Shown here: positions 1-8,862 of the stretch, one piece after another | Position numbering within the stretch: the stretch's first letter is position 1 | How the letters are laid out: each line of letters opens with the position of its first letter | Source of the DNA: AP-15 sp963703855 | Lineage (GTDB): Bacteria; Pseudomonadota; Alphaproteobacteria; ATCC43930; CGMCC-115725 | DNA: 64,000 bases | Reading direction: 5' to 3' | Assembly (NCBI GenBank): GCA_963703855.1 | Contig: CAVPFW010000022.1 | Location: 372,001-436,000 of the forward strand | The notes under the pieces: generated by a model | Databases searched by the model: none | Told to the model about the DNA's origin: nothing | Seen by the model: only the letters and a program-made list of their open reading frames with translations | Made by a program: the position numbers and the translations under genes

Positions 1-192
1 GCGACCTGGGCTCTGGCCCACGAGCTCGGCGGCGACGCGCTGGTGACCTTGATCCGCGACGAAACCCACAGCTGCTATCTCGGCGACCGCGCGCATCGTC
101 ACGAATGGGGGTATGGCTGCGGCGGGTGCCCCGCCTGCGCATTGCGGCGGGCCGGCTGGGAGGCGTTCGCCACCGCGCAGGCCGCGCCGTGA
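1..192 (+). CDS. queC: 7-cyano-7-deazaguanine synthase QueC, C-terminal part
   Basis: This is the last 63 codons of a gene that begins before the window. QueC makes preQ0 from 7-carboxy-7-deazaguanine in queuosine biosynthesis (family knowledge). The visible tail has the diagnostic zinc-site arrangement: a Cys in THSCYLG, then HEWGYGCGGCPACALRRAG with three further Cys, as in QueC C-termini. The stop is TGA at 190-192. A stub of queE, the preceding enzyme of the pathway, starts four bases later, which fits a former queC-queE operon. Confidence 0.9.
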   Translation, partial: ATWALAHELGGDALVTLIRDETHSCYLGDRAHRHEWGYGCGGCPACALRRAGWEAFATAQAAP

Positions 193-195
193 GCC

Positions 196-255
196 ATGCC
201 GTCAAAGGAGATCTTCTGGACCTTGCAGGGCGAGCGCGCAGACCGGCCGGGCGCC
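196..255 (+). pseudogene. queE: Truncated and frameshifted queE remnant (7-carboxy-7-deazaguanine synthase N-terminus)
   Basis: An ATG at 196 opens MPSKEIFWTLQGE, the typical start of the radical-SAM enzyme QueE. The reading frame then slips: the next bases read AQTGRAPA in the +1 frame, which continues the QueE pattern QGEGAQTGRxA. After that the similarity stops, just where the convergent VWA gene ends at 262. The radical-SAM cysteine motif is absent, so the fragment cannot be active. I read it as a gene lost by deletion, with its first 20 or so codons left behind queC. Too short for a search to score strongly, but both position and sequence fit. Confidence 0.7.
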
Positions 256-261
256 GGCTGA

Positions 262-1452
262 TCACCCCCGCCGCTTGAGGCGGCGCATGGCGCGGTCGAG
301 GCCGTCGAGGGTCAGCGGAAACATGCGCTCTTCGGTGATCTGGCGGATCATGCCGATGCTGGCGGTGCCGCCCCAATATTTCTCCGGCACCGGGTTCAGC
401 CACACCGCCCGCGAGTAGGCGTCGAAGAGGCGGCGCAGCCAGGCCTCTCCCGGCTCGTCGTTCCAGCGCTCGACATTGCCGCCCTCCTTTTCGATCTCGT
501 AGGGGCTCATGCTGGCGTCGCCGACAAAGACGATCCGGTAGCTGCGGTCGTAGGTGCGGATCAATTCGATCACCGGCACCTGCTCGACATGGCGGCGGCG
601 CGAATCGCGCCACACCCAATCGTAGACGCAGTTGTGAAAGTAAAAGTGGATCAGATGCTTGAATTCGGCGCGCGCGGCCGAGAACAATTCCTCGCAGATG
701 CGGACATGGTCCTCCATCGACCCGCCGACATCGACGAACAGCAATAATTTCACCGCATTGTGCCGCTCCGGCACCAGCTTCAAATCGAGCCAGCCGGCAT
801 TGTGCGCGGTCGAGCGCACGGTGCCGTCGAGGTCGAGCTCGTCGGCCGCCCCCTCGCGCGCAAACTGGCGCAGCCGGCGCAGGGCGAGCTTGATGTTGCG
901 GGTGCCGAGCTCGACGGTGTCGTCGAGATTGCGGAATTCGCGCCGGTCCCACACTTTGACCGCGCTGCGGTTCCTGCCCTCCTCCTGGCCGATGCGCACG
1001 CCTTCGGGGTTGTAGCCGTGCGCGCCAAAGGGCGAGGTGCCGGCGGTGCCGATCCATTTGCCGCCGCCCTGGTGCCGGGCCTGCTGCTCGGCCAGGCGCT
1101 GCCGCAGGGTCTCCATCAGCTTTTCCCAGCCGCCCACTGCCGCGACGAGCTTTTTTTCGTCCTCGGTCAGCAGCCGCTCGGCGAGTTTCCGGAGCCACTC
1201 CTCGGGGATTTCGGCCCGCGGGTCGGCCAAGGTCTCGATTCCTTTGAAGCACTGCCCGAACACCCGATCGAAGCGGTCGAGATGGCGCTCGTCTTTGACC
1301 AGCGAGGTGCGCGCAACAAAGTAGAAATCCTCGATCGCAAAGGCGGCGACCCGCTTTTGCATCGCCTCCATCAGGGTCAGGTATTCGCGCAACGAGACCG
1401 GGATCTTGGCCGCGCGCAATTCGGTGAAAAACGAGAAGAACACGGCTTTCAC
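262..1452 (-). CDS. VWA domain protein of the CoxE-like family
   Basis: A 396-residue protein. The C-terminal half is a von Willebrand factor A fold with a MIDAS-like metal motif DVGGS at residues 241-245; the canonical form is DxSxS, so the middle Ser is replaced by Gly. The N-terminal 200 residues are charged and helical, as in CoxE-like proteins. Members usually act beside a MoxR-type AAA ATPase in chaperone-like maturation of metalloenzymes. No such ATPase is visible here, so the partner is either outside the window or elsewhere. No signal peptide is seen, so it is probably cytoplasmic. The start ATG at 1450-1452 gives MKAVFFSFF, a usual family start. Confidence 0.8.
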   Translation of the reverse strand: MKAVFFSFFTELRAAKIPVSLREYLTLMEAMQKRVAAFAIEDFYFVARTSLVKDERHLDRFDRVFGQCFKGIETLADPRAEIPEEWLRKLAERLLTEDEKKLVAAVGGWEKLMETLRQRLAEQQARHQGGGKWIGTAGTSPFGAHGYNPEGVRIGQEEGRNRSAVKVWDRREFRNLDDTVELGTRNIKLALRRLRQFAREGAADELDLDGTVRSTAHNAGWLDLKLVPERHNAVKLLLFVDVGGSMEDHVRICEELFSAARAEFKHLIHFYFHNCVYDWVWRDSRRRHVEQVPVIELIRTYDRSYRIVFVGDASMSPYEIEKEGGNVERWNDEPGEAWLRRLFDAYSRAVWLNPVPEKYWGGTASIGMIRQITEERMFPLTLDGLDRAMRRLKRRG

Positions 1453-1836
1453 GATCCGGCTCGGGGGATAGCTCTGTCGCGCAATCGGAATGCCGGGTCA
1501 AGCCATGGTGCACCCTGCGAGGGCGGCTTGTCGAATTTGCGAGATCCCGGCTCTCGGCACCAACCCGACCTTTGCTGCTGCTGAGTCGGACGGCAATCCG
1601 CTTTCCTCCTTCGTCGTCATCCCGGCCTGCGCCCGACGCAGGCAGGGACCAATGCTGGCAATGGGCGCCGGCCGGAGCCCGTCCTCGGGCCGGCCGACGG
1701 CCGGACCCGCGGGCCGGTGTGACGCGAAGAATGGGTGGATCTGTCCGAGGTGGTCTATGGTCACATCCGAAAGGACTGCGGTTGCCGTCCGCGCAGGGTA
1801 GCGGAGAGCCCGCGGCGCGCTTAGACTACGGACATC
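1453..1836. other. Intergenic region with a degenerate dispersed-repeat segment
   Basis: 384 bases between divergent genes. I see no credible coding sequence. From about 1611 to 1690 it contains a GTCATCCCGGCCTGCGCC-like segment resembling the short palindromic intergenic repeats near 29200 and 60030. The end of the region must carry the hisZ start signals, but I cannot identify a promoter with confidence. Confidence 0.4.
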
Positions 1837-3000
1837 ATGAGCGACGCTCCGCACCCCGCACTGCTGCCCACCGGCATGCACGATCTGCTGCCGCCCGAGG
1901 CTGAGATCGAAGCGCAGGTGGTCGCCCGGCTGATGGCGACCTTCGCCGCGCATGGCTATCAGCGGGTCAAGCCGCCGCTCGTCGAATTCGAGGAGACATT
2001 GTTCTCGGGCGCCGGGGCGGCGATGGCGGCGGCGACCTTCCGCACCATGGACCCGGGCTCGCACCGCATGATCGGGGTGCGCGCCGACATGACCCCGCAG
2101 ATCGCTCGCATCGCCGGAACCCGGCTCGGCAACGCGCCGCGGCCGCTGCGGCTGAGCTATTCCGGACAGGTGCTGCGGGTCAAAGGCTCGGAGATCCGGC
2201 CCGAGCGCCAGATCGGCCAGGTCGGGGCGGAGCTGATCGGGTCGGCGGGGCCGGCCGCCGATGTCGAGGCGATCGCGATCGCCGGCGAGGCGTTGGCGGC
2301 GCTCGGGGTTCCTCATCTCTCGGTCGACATCACCCTGCCGACCCTGGTCCCGGCGGTGACCGAGGCCTATTGCATCGATGGCGAGCGCGCGGCGGCGTTG
2401 CGCGCGGCGCTCGACCACAAGGACGCCGCTGCGGTCGCGGCAAGCGCGGGGGAAGCAGGAGACCTGCTGGCGCGCCTGCTGGCAACCGCGGGGCCGGCCG
2501 GAGCGGCGCTCGCCGCCCTCGACCGCCTGGAGCTGCCGGCGCGGGCGCGGGCTGACCGGCGGCGCCTCGGCGCCGTGCTCGACGGGCTCGCGGCAACCGC
2601 ACCCGAGCTGAAGGTAACGATCGACCCGGTCGAAAACCGCGGCTTCGAATATCATACCGGGATCAGCTTTACGTTTTTCGCCGGCGGTGCCGCGGCCTGC
2701 GGCTCGAGCGGGGAATTGGGCCGCGGCGGCCGCTATCACGCCGGCGACCCGGCGGCGCCCGAGCCGGCGACCGGCTTCACCCTCGATACCGATACGATCC
2801 TGAGGACATTGCCCGAAACGCCGCTGCCGCGCCGCCTGCTGCTGCCGCTCGCCGCAGACCGCGCCCGCGCACAGATCCTGCGCGCGAAGGGCTGGATCAC
2901 CGTCGCGGCGCTCGACCCGGTCGGCGATTGGCCGATGGAGGCGCGCCGCCTCGGCTGCAGCCACGTCCTCGTCGACGGCGAGCCGCTGGCGCTTGGCTGA
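1837..3000 (+). CDS. hisZ: ATP phosphoribosyltransferase regulatory subunit HisZ
   Basis: 387 residues, a histidyl-tRNA-synthetase-like paralogue that has lost aminoacylation and regulates the short form of HisG in histidine biosynthesis (family knowledge). Visible class II synthetase-like signatures are the N-terminal LLPTGMHDLLPPEA segment, the motif-2-like RADMTPQIARIA stretch with LRLSYSGQVLR, and the late GRGGRYH segment in place of the catalytic HisRS motif. The gene is directly followed by purA with a 12-base gap, the common alphaproteobacterial hisZ-purA arrangement. No hisG is in the window. Confidence 0.92.
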   Translation: MSDAPHPALLPTGMHDLLPPEAEIEAQVVARLMATFAAHGYQRVKPPLVEFEETLFSGAGAAMAAATFRTMDPGSHRMIGVRADMTPQIARIAGTRLGNAPRPLRLSYSGQVLRVKGSEIRPERQIGQVGAELIGSAGPAADVEAIAIAGEALAALGVPHLSVDITLPTLVPAVTEAYCIDGERAAALRAALDHKDAAAVAASAGEAGDLLARLLATAGPAGAALAALDRLELPARARADRRRLGAVLDGLAATAPELKVTIDPVENRGFEYHTGISFTFFAGGAAACGSSGELGRGGRYHAGDPAAPEPATGFTLDTDTILRTLPETPLPRRLLLPLAADRARAQILRAKGWITVAALDPVGDWPMEARRLGCSHVLVDGEPLALG

Positions 3001-3012
3001 GGGAGAAGCCGC

Positions 3013-4305
3013 ATGGGCAACGTCGCCGTCGTCGGCGCCCAATGGGGCGACGAAGGCAAGGGCAAGATCGTCGACTGGCTGTCGGAGCGGGCCGATGTCG
3101 TGGTCCGCTTCCAGGGCGGCCACAATGCCGGCCACACGATCGTCATCGGCAATATCGAGTACAAGCTGAGCCTGCTCCCGTCAGGCGTGGTGCGGCCCGG
3201 CAAGCTGTCGATCATCGGCAACGGCGTGGTCGTCGATCCTTGGGCATTGATCGACGAGATCGATGCGATCCGTCAAAAGGGCGTCGACGTCACCCCGCAG
3301 AGCTTGAAGCTCGCCGACAATGCCGCGTTGATCCTGCCGTCGCACGGCGCGCTCGACCGCGCCCGCGAGGAGCGGCGCGGCGAGAAAAAGCTCGGCACCA
3401 CCGGTCGCGGCATCGGTCCGGCTTACGAGGACAAGGTCGGGCGCCGCGCGATCCGGGTCTGTGATCTCGCCGACCCGAAGGCGCTCGAATGGCGGGTCGA
3501 CGATGTCTTGCTGCACCACAATGCGCTGCTCCGCGGGCTCGGCGAGCCCGAGGTCGATCGCGGCGGGCTGCTGGCTGCGCTGCGTGCGGTCGCCCCGCGG
3601 ATCCTGCCCTATGCCGGCCCGGTCTGGCGACTGCTCGACGAGGCCCGCAGCCGCGGCCGGCGCATCCTGTTCGAAGGCGCGCAGGGGGCGATGCTCGATG
3701 TCGACCACGGCACCTACCCGTTCGTGACCTCGTCGAACACGGTCGCCGGGCAGGCGGCGGCCGGGTCGGGGATGGCGCCGGGCGCGGTCGGCTTCGTGCT
3801 GGGCATCACCAAGGCCTATACGACGCGCGTCGGCACCGGACCGTTTCCGACCGAGCTCAGGGATGCGATCGGCGAGACGCTCGGCGAGCGCGGCCGGGAA
3901 TTCGGGGTCGTCACCGGGCGAAAGCGGCGCTGCGGCTGGTTCGACGCGGTCGCGGTCCGCCAGGCGGTCAAAACCGGCGGCATCGGCGGCATCGCGCTGA
4001 CCAAGCTCGACGTGCTCGACGGCTTTGAGGAAGTCAAATTCTGCACGGCCTATCGCCGCGGCGGCGAGACCTACGATTATGTTCCGGCCGGGATGACCAT
4101 CCAGGCCGAGATCGAGCCGGTCTACGAAACCGCCGCGGGCTGGCGCGAGAGCACCCGCGGCGCGCGTTCCTGGGCCGCTCTGCCGGCGACCGCGATCAAA
4201 TACATCCGCCGGCTCGAAGAGCTGATCGGCGCCCCGGTAGCACTGCTGTCGACCAGCCCCGAGCGCGACGACACGGTGCTGGTGCGCGACCCGTTCGCCG
4301 CTTGA
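3013..4305 (+). CDS. purA: Adenylosuccinate synthetase
   Basis: 430 residues, the usual PurA length. It joins IMP and aspartate with GTP hydrolysis in AMP synthesis. The N-terminus shows the P-loop-like QWGDEGKGKIVDWL signature with the catalytic Asp and Lys, and later FQGGHNAGHT (IMP binding) and GTTGRGIGPAYEDK. The C-terminal STSPERDDTV guanine-binding region is also present. An AGGGAGAAG-type ribosome site sits just before the ATG. Probably cotranscribed with hisZ. Confidence 0.97.
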   Translation: MGNVAVVGAQWGDEGKGKIVDWLSERADVVVRFQGGHNAGHTIVIGNIEYKLSLLPSGVVRPGKLSIIGNGVVVDPWALIDEIDAIRQKGVDVTPQSLKLADNAALILPSHGALDRAREERRGEKKLGTTGRGIGPAYEDKVGRRAIRVCDLADPKALEWRVDDVLLHHNALLRGLGEPEVDRGGLLAALRAVAPRILPYAGPVWRLLDEARSRGRRILFEGAQGAMLDVDHGTYPFVTSSNTVAGQAAAGSGMAPGAVGFVLGITKAYTTRVGTGPFPTELRDAIGETLGERGREFGVVTGRKRRCGWFDAVAVRQAVKTGGIGGIALTKLDVLDGFEEVKFCTAYRRGGETYDYVPAGMTIQAEIEPVYETAAGWRESTRGARSWAALPATAIKYIRRLEELIGAPVALLSTSPERDDTVLVRDPFAA

Positions 4306-4319
4306 GCTGCTGTCCGCGG

Positions 4320-5003
4320 TCAGCGGACGCCGCGGCCCTGCGGCGTGACCGGAGCCCGGTCGGCGAGCCGGGCATGGTCGCGGATGTAGCCGTCGACATG
4401 GCTGGTGATCATGTCGAGGCGGTCGGCGAAATAGTGGTCGGCGCCGGCGATCTTGCGAAAATCGATCTTGATGTCGCGCTGATGCGACAGCTTGGTGACG
4501 AGCTTCTGCACCGAGTCGATCGGCACCACCGTGTCCTGGTCGCCCTGCAGGATCAGGCCCGATGACGGGCAGGGCGCGAGAAAGGTAAAGTCGTAGACGT
4601 TGGCGGGCGGGGCGATCGCGATAAAGCTTTCGATCTCCGGCCGCCGCATCAACAGCTGCATGCCGATCCAAGCCCCGAACGAAAAGCCGGCGACCCAGCA
4701 GGTTCCGGCGTTGGGGTTGTAGGTCTGCAGCCAGTCGAGCGCCGAGGCGGCGTCGGACAGCTCGCCCTCGCCGCGATCGAAGCTGCCCTGGCTGCGCCCG
4801 ACCCCGCGAAAGTTGAAGCGCAGGGTGGAGAAGCCGTGGCGCACGAAGGATTGGTACAATGCATAGACGAGCTTGTTGTTCATCGTCCCGCCGTGCTGCG
4901 GATGCGGGTGCAGCACCAGCGCCATCGCCGAGCCCGGTGCCCGGCTGTGGTGATAGCGCGCCTCGATCCGGCCCTCCGGGCCGTTGATGATCACGTCAGG
5001 CAT
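4320..5003 (-). CDS. Alpha/beta hydrolase, dienelactone-hydrolase-like
   Basis: 227 residues with an alpha/beta hydrolase fold. The nucleophile elbow is GFSFG with Ser108; the likely acid is Asp157 in LQGDQDTVVP and the His is His190 in AGADHYF. The HPHPQHGG segment near residue 32 supplies the oxyanion region. The substrate cannot be told from sequence. Close homologues often sit beside cysE/iscR in alphaproteobacteria (recollection), and here the gene is divergent from cysE. It converges on purA with a 14-base gap. No signal peptide. Confidence 0.85.
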   Translation of the reverse strand: MPDVIINGPEGRIEARYHHSRAPGSAMALVLHPHPQHGGTMNNKLVYALYQSFVRHGFSTLRFNFRGVGRSQGSFDRGEGELSDAASALDWLQTYNPNAGTCWVAGFSFGAWIGMQLLMRRPEIESFIAIAPPANVYDFTFLAPCPSSGLILQGDQDTVVPIDSVQKLVTKLSHQRDIKIDFRKIAGADHYFADRLDMITSHVDGYIRDHARLADRAPVTPQGRGVR

Positions 5004-5090
5004 GGTTGTTCCAATTTATATCCGCATTGATGTCCGAGGAGAGAGGTCGGTGACCCGCGCCCCGCCGGGCTATCTCTGCGTCCGCAATTC

Positions 5091-5120
5091 TTGATCATTT
5101 TTGTCGGACAATTATATGCT
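5091..5120 (+). promoter_or_regulatory. Candidate sigma70-type promoter for the cysE-iscR run
   Basis: TTGATC at 5091-5096 and TATGCT at 5115-5120 are separated by 18 bases in the AT-rich gap upstream of cysE. Each hexamer matches four of six consensus positions. This is the only AT-rich stretch before the Fe-S gene run. I do not see a clear IscR box. Weak evidence. Confidence 0.3.
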
Positions 5121-5179
5121 CGCTCAGGGCGCCCGCGCGATGGAATCCGGCGCGGCCACGCCGTAGAGACGTTAATATA

Positions 5180-5965
5180 GTGATACCGATGCTGTTGAAA
5201 AACCTGCGCGACGAAATCGACGCGACCTTAGCCCGCGACCCCGCCGCCCGGTCGCGGACCGAGGTTGTGTTGTGCTACCCTGGGTTTCATGCTCTGGTTT
5301 TCCATCGCTTCGCGCATTGGCTGTGGCAGCGCGGCTGGCTGCTCGCCGGGCGGTTCGCGTCCCACCTCGGGCGGCTGCTGACCGGCATCGAGATCCATCC
5401 GGGGGCGCGCATCGGCAGGCGCCTGTTCATCGATCACGGCATGGGTGTGGTGATCGGCGAAACCGCCGAGATAGGCGACGACTGCACCCTCTATCAAGGC
5501 GTGACCCTCGGCGGAACCTCGTTGATCCGCGGCCAAAAGCGCCATCCGACCTTGGGCAGCGGGGTCATCGTCGGCTCGGGCGCGCAGGTGCTGGGGCCGT
5601 TCCGCGTCGGCGACGGCGCCCGTATCGGAGCGGCTGCGGTGGTGCTGCGGGAGGTGCCGGACGGCGTCACGATGGTCGGCAACCCGGCGCGTCAGGTCGG
5701 GCGGCGAAGTGCTGCCGGCGAGGCGCGCCCGGCCTTCCAGCCCTACGCCGTATGCGGCGACATTCCCGACCCGATCGCCCGTGCGTTGAACGGCCTGGTC
5801 GACGAAGTCACCAGCCTGCGGGCCCGGGTGAACGAGCTCGAGCGGGCGCCGCAGGCGGCAAACGCAGACGGTGCCCCGAGCCCTGCCGAGACCCCGACGC
5901 TCCGCCTCGTCGCTTCGTGCGGCAACGGCGCCGGCGAGGACGAGACCGGGGCTCGGGCCTCGTGA
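5180..5965 (+). CDS. cysE: Serine O-acetyltransferase
   Basis: 261 residues from the GTG at 5180; an ATG three codons later at 5189 is an alternative start. The enzyme acetylates serine to O-acetylserine, the carbon acceptor for sulfide in cysteine synthesis. A short helical N-terminus is followed by left-handed beta-helix hexapeptide repeats containing IDHGMGVVIGETAEIGDDC and YQGVTLGGT, which carry the acetyl-CoA site and catalytic His. An extra C-terminal tail of about 70 residues is Ala/Arg-rich and partly coiled-coil-like. It stands ten bases before iscR, tying cysteine supply to the cysteine desulfurases downstream. Confidence 0.93.
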   Translation: MIPMLLKNLRDEIDATLARDPAARSRTEVVLCYPGFHALVFHRFAHWLWQRGWLLAGRFASHLGRLLTGIEIHPGARIGRRLFIDHGMGVVIGETAEIGDDCTLYQGVTLGGTSLIRGQKRHPTLGSGVIVGSGAQVLGPFRVGDGARIGAAAVVLREVPDGVTMVGNPARQVGRRSAAGEARPAFQPYAVCGDIPDPIARALNGLVDEVTSLRARVNELERAPQAANADGAPSPAETPTLRLVASCGNGAGEDETGARAS

Positions 5966-5975
5966 GGACGGGACC

Positions 5976-6455
5976 ATGAGGCTCAGCACCAAGGGGCGCT
6001 ACGCCGTCATGGCGATGGTCGATCTCGCCCAGCACAGCGGCGGCGACCCGGTCTCGCTCGCCGAGATCGCCGAGCGGCAGGAGATTTCGCTGTCCTATCT
6101 CGAGCAGCTGTTTGCGATGCTGCGCAAGGGCGGGCTGGTCAAGAGCGTGCGCGGGCCGGGCGGCGGCTATCTGCTCGCCCACGACCGCAGCGAGACCCGG
6201 ATCGCCGACATCATCCTCGCCGTCGACGAGCCGATCCGCGCGACCCGCTGCGCCCCCGGCGCCCCGGTCGGGTGCCGCGGCAACCGGACCCGCTGTCAGA
6301 CCCATGATCTGTGGGAAGAGCTCGGCAATCAGATCCATCTCTATCTGAGCTCGGTTTCGCTCGCCGATGTCTGCGAGCATCGCGTGCTCGGCACCAGCGG
6401 CCGCATCCATAGCCGGAGTTTTGGCGGCGTCGCGGCGGAAACCGGAGCTGGATGA
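5976..6455 (+). CDS. iscR: Rrf2-family Fe-S regulator IscR
   Basis: 159 residues starting MRLSTKGRYAVMAMVDLA, the standard IscR opening; longer upstream starts would run into cysE. The N-terminal winged helix is followed by the cluster-binding loop with Cys92, Cys100 and Cys107 and then His110 (RCQTHDLW). In E. coli IscR the equivalent ligands are three Cys and one His, so a [2Fe-2S] sensor is expected. The first two spacings are slightly longer than in E. coli. The stop overlaps the next start (ATGA), so translation is probably coupled. It likely autoregulates this operon. Confidence 0.9.
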   Translation: MRLSTKGRYAVMAMVDLAQHSGGDPVSLAEIAERQEISLSYLEQLFAMLRKGGLVKSVRGPGGGYLLAHDRSETRIADIILAVDEPIRATRCAPGAPVGCRGNRTRCQTHDLWEELGNQIHLYLSSVSLADVCEHRVLGTSGRIHSRSFGGVAAETGAG

Positions 6456-7597
6456 GAAGCCGCGCCATGCCCGGAACCGAGACCTACCTCGATTGGAACG
6501 CCACCGCGCCGTTGCGGCCCGAGGCGGCGGCGGCGATGACCGCGGCATTGGCTCGCTGCGGCAATCCATCATCGGTCCATCGCTGGGGCCGGGCGGCCCG
6601 GCAGCGGCTCGAAGGCGCCCGGACGGCGATCGCCGCGCTGGCGGGCATGCCGCCCGAAGGCGTCGTCTTTGTCAGCGGCGGCAGCGAGGCGAACCAACTG
6701 GCCTTGCTGGGAGCGGGGCGGCAGCGCGTGCTGGTCTCGGCGGTCGAGCACGATTCAGTCCTGCGGGCAGTTCCTGGAGCCGAACCGATTCCGGTCGACC
6801 GCCACGGCATCGTCCGGCTCGACGCGCTCGCCGATCTTCTCGCCGCCGATCCGAGGCCGGCATTGGTCTCGGTCATGCTCGCCAACAACGAGACCGGCGT
6901 GATCCAGCCCATGGCCGAGATCGCGGCGATCGCGCACGAGCACGGTGCGCTCTTTCATTGCGACGCGGTGCAGGCGGCCGGCAAGATCCCGCTCGACGCC
7001 GCCGCCGTCGGCGCCGATCTCGTCACCCTGTCGGCGCACAAAATCGGCGGGCCGCCCGGCGTCGGCGCGCTGGTCGTGACCGGCGGCCTCGATCTGACCC
7101 CGCTGCTGCGCGGCGGCGGACAGGAGCGCGGGCGCCGCGCCGGCACCGAAAACCTGCCGGGGATCGCCGGGTTCGCCGCCGCCGCCCTCGCCGCAGCGGC
7201 CGGGATGGTCGTCTACGACCGCGTACGCGCGTTGCGCGACGCCTTGGAGGCCGAGATCGCTGCGGTGGCGCCCGAGGCCGTGGTGCTCGGCGCCGGCGTG
7301 CCGCGGCTGCCGAACACCGCCGCGATCGCCATGCCGGGAACTGCCGCGGAGACCCAGGTCATCGCGCTCGATCTCGACGGGGTCATGATCAGCGCCGGCG
7401 CGGCCTGCTCGTCGGGCAAGGTCGGGCCGAGCCATGTGCTGGCGGCGATGGGGACCGCACCCGATGTGGCCGCCTCGACGATCCGGGTCAGCCTCGGCTG
7501 GAGCACGACCGAGGGCGATGTGAGCCGTTTTCTGCGGTCCTGGACTGCGCTCTACCACCGTCGGCGGGGCTTTGCCGAGAAGGCGCGCGCGGCATGA
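6452..7597 (+). CDS. Cysteine desulfurase, NifS-like group, first copy
   Basis: 381 residues, PLP-dependent fold type I. The PLP lysine is Lys197 in SAHKIGG and the persulfide Cys is Cys319 in AGAACSSGKVGPSHVL. It is more compact and less IscS-like than the gene that follows. It removes sulfur from cysteine for Fe-S or thio-modification pathways. It overlaps iscR by ATGA at its 5' end and the next desulfurase by ATGA at its 3' end. Two desulfurases in a row after iscR is a known alphaproteobacterial layout. Confidence 0.9.
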   Translation: MRSRAMPGTETYLDWNATAPLRPEAAAAMTAALARCGNPSSVHRWGRAARQRLEGARTAIAALAGMPPEGVVFVSGGSEANQLALLGAGRQRVLVSAVEHDSVLRAVPGAEPIPVDRHGIVRLDALADLLAADPRPALVSVMLANNETGVIQPMAEIAAIAHEHGALFHCDAVQAAGKIPLDAAAVGADLVTLSAHKIGGPPGVGALVVTGGLDLTPLLRGGGQERGRRAGTENLPGIAGFAAAALAAAAGMVVYDRVRALRDALEAEIAAVAPEAVVLGAGVPRLPNTAAIAMPGTAAETQVIALDLDGVMISAGAACSSGKVGPSHVLAAMGTAPDVAASTIRVSLGWSTTEGDVSRFLRSWTALYHRRRGFAEKARAA

Positions 7598-8835
7598 ACT
7601 CGACCCTCACCGGCAAGCTTTCGGGCGGGGCCGCTAACACGCCGCCGATCTACCTCGACAACCAGTCGTCGACACCGGTCGACCCGCGCGTGCTGGAGGC
7701 GATGCTGCCCTATTTCACCGAGCATTTCGGCAATCCGCACAGCACCAGCCATATTTACGGCCGTAACGCCGCCGAGGCGATCGAGCGCGCGCGCACCGAG
7801 CTCGCGAGCTTGATCCATGCCGACCCGCGCGAGATGTTCTTTACCTCGGGCGCCACCGAAGCGAACAACCTCGCGATCAAGGGTGCAGCGCATTTCGCCC
7901 GCGCCCATCCCCAGGCTGTCCGCCCCCGCGGCCACATCGTGACCCTGGCGACCGAGCACAAATGCGTGCTCGAAAGCTGCGCGCAACTGGAGCGCGAGGG
8001 GTTTGACGTGACCTATCTGCCGGTCGAACCCGACGGCCTCGTCGACCTCGACAGGCTGGCGGCGGCGCTCACCGAGCGCACCTTGCTGGTCTCGGTCATG
8101 GCCGCGCACAACGAAATCGGGGTGATCCAGCCGCTCGCCGAAATCGGCGCCTTGTGCCGCGCCAAGGGCGTGCTGCTCCACAGCGATGCGGCCCAGGCCG
8201 TGGGCAAGATCCCGCTCGACGTCGAGGCGATGCGCATCGACCTGATGTCGATTTCCGGCCACAAGATGTACGGGCCGAAGGGCGTCGGCGTGCTCTACGT
8301 GCGGCGTCGGCCGCGCGTGCGCCTGTTGCCGCTGATCGACGGCGGCGGGCAGGAGCGCGGGCTGCGTTCCGGCACCCTGCCGACGCCGCTCTGCGTCGGG
8401 CTCGGCCGGGCCGCGGCGATCGCGGGCGCCGAGATGGCGCAGGAAGCGGTGCGGCTGCGCGGGCTCAGAGACCGGCTATATCAGGGTCTGGCGCGGCGCG
8501 TCCCCGCGATCGCCCTCAACGGCAACGCCGAGCGGCGCCTCGCCGGCAACCTCAACCTGACCTTTCCGGGGATCGAGGCCCCGGCCTTGATCGAGGCGTG
8601 CCCGGCGATCGCGGTCTCGACCGGCTCGGCCTGCACCTCGGCGACGATCGAGCCTTCTTACGTGCTGCGCGCGCTCGGCCTGCCCGACGCGCTCGCCAAT
8701 GCGGCGATCCGCATCGGTCTCGGCCGTTTCAACACCGCGGCCGAGGTCGATTTCGCCGTCGACGCGCTGGCCGCGGCAGCGGCCCGGCTCGCCGACGAAA
8801 CCGGGATGCGGCGACGGGTCGGCGCACCCACATAA
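7594..8835 (+). CDS. iscS: Cysteine desulfurase IscS, second copy
   Basis: 413 residues from the ATG at 7594; an open frame extends far upstream, but that part is the out-of-frame shadow of the first desulfurase. PLP lysine is Lys224 in SGHKMYGPKG and the catalytic loop Cys is Cys347 in STGSACTSATIEPS, the IscS pattern. The start overlaps the previous stop (ATGA). It feeds sulfur to Fe-S assembly and probably to MnmA, encoded about 2 kb downstream. Confidence 0.93.
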   Translation: MNSTLTGKLSGGAANTPPIYLDNQSSTPVDPRVLEAMLPYFTEHFGNPHSTSHIYGRNAAEAIERARTELASLIHADPREMFFTSGATEANNLAIKGAAHFARAHPQAVRPRGHIVTLATEHKCVLESCAQLEREGFDVTYLPVEPDGLVDLDRLAAALTERTLLVSVMAAHNEIGVIQPLAEIGALCRAKGVLLHSDAAQAVGKIPLDVEAMRIDLMSISGHKMYGPKGVGVLYVRRRPRVRLLPLIDGGGQERGLRSGTLPTPLCVGLGRAAAIAGAEMAQEAVRLRGLRDRLYQGLARRVPAIALNGNAERRLAGNLNLTFPGIEAPALIEACPAIAVSTGSACTSATIEPSYVLRALGLPDALANAAIRIGLGRFNTAAEVDFAVDALAAAAARLADETGMRRRVGAPT

Positions 8836-8862
8836 AGATCGAGAGCTGGGGTTGGAGATCGG

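Noticed and set aside
1498..3135. A 545-codon minus-strand frame over hisZ
   Set aside because: It opposes hisZ, which matches its family along the whole length; the minus frame is Arg/Ala-rich with no motif.
6367..7593. N-terminal extension of the second cysteine desulfurase
   Set aside because: It is out of frame with the first desulfurase and its Arg-rich composition is that of a shadow. The ATGA overlap at 7594 marks the true start.
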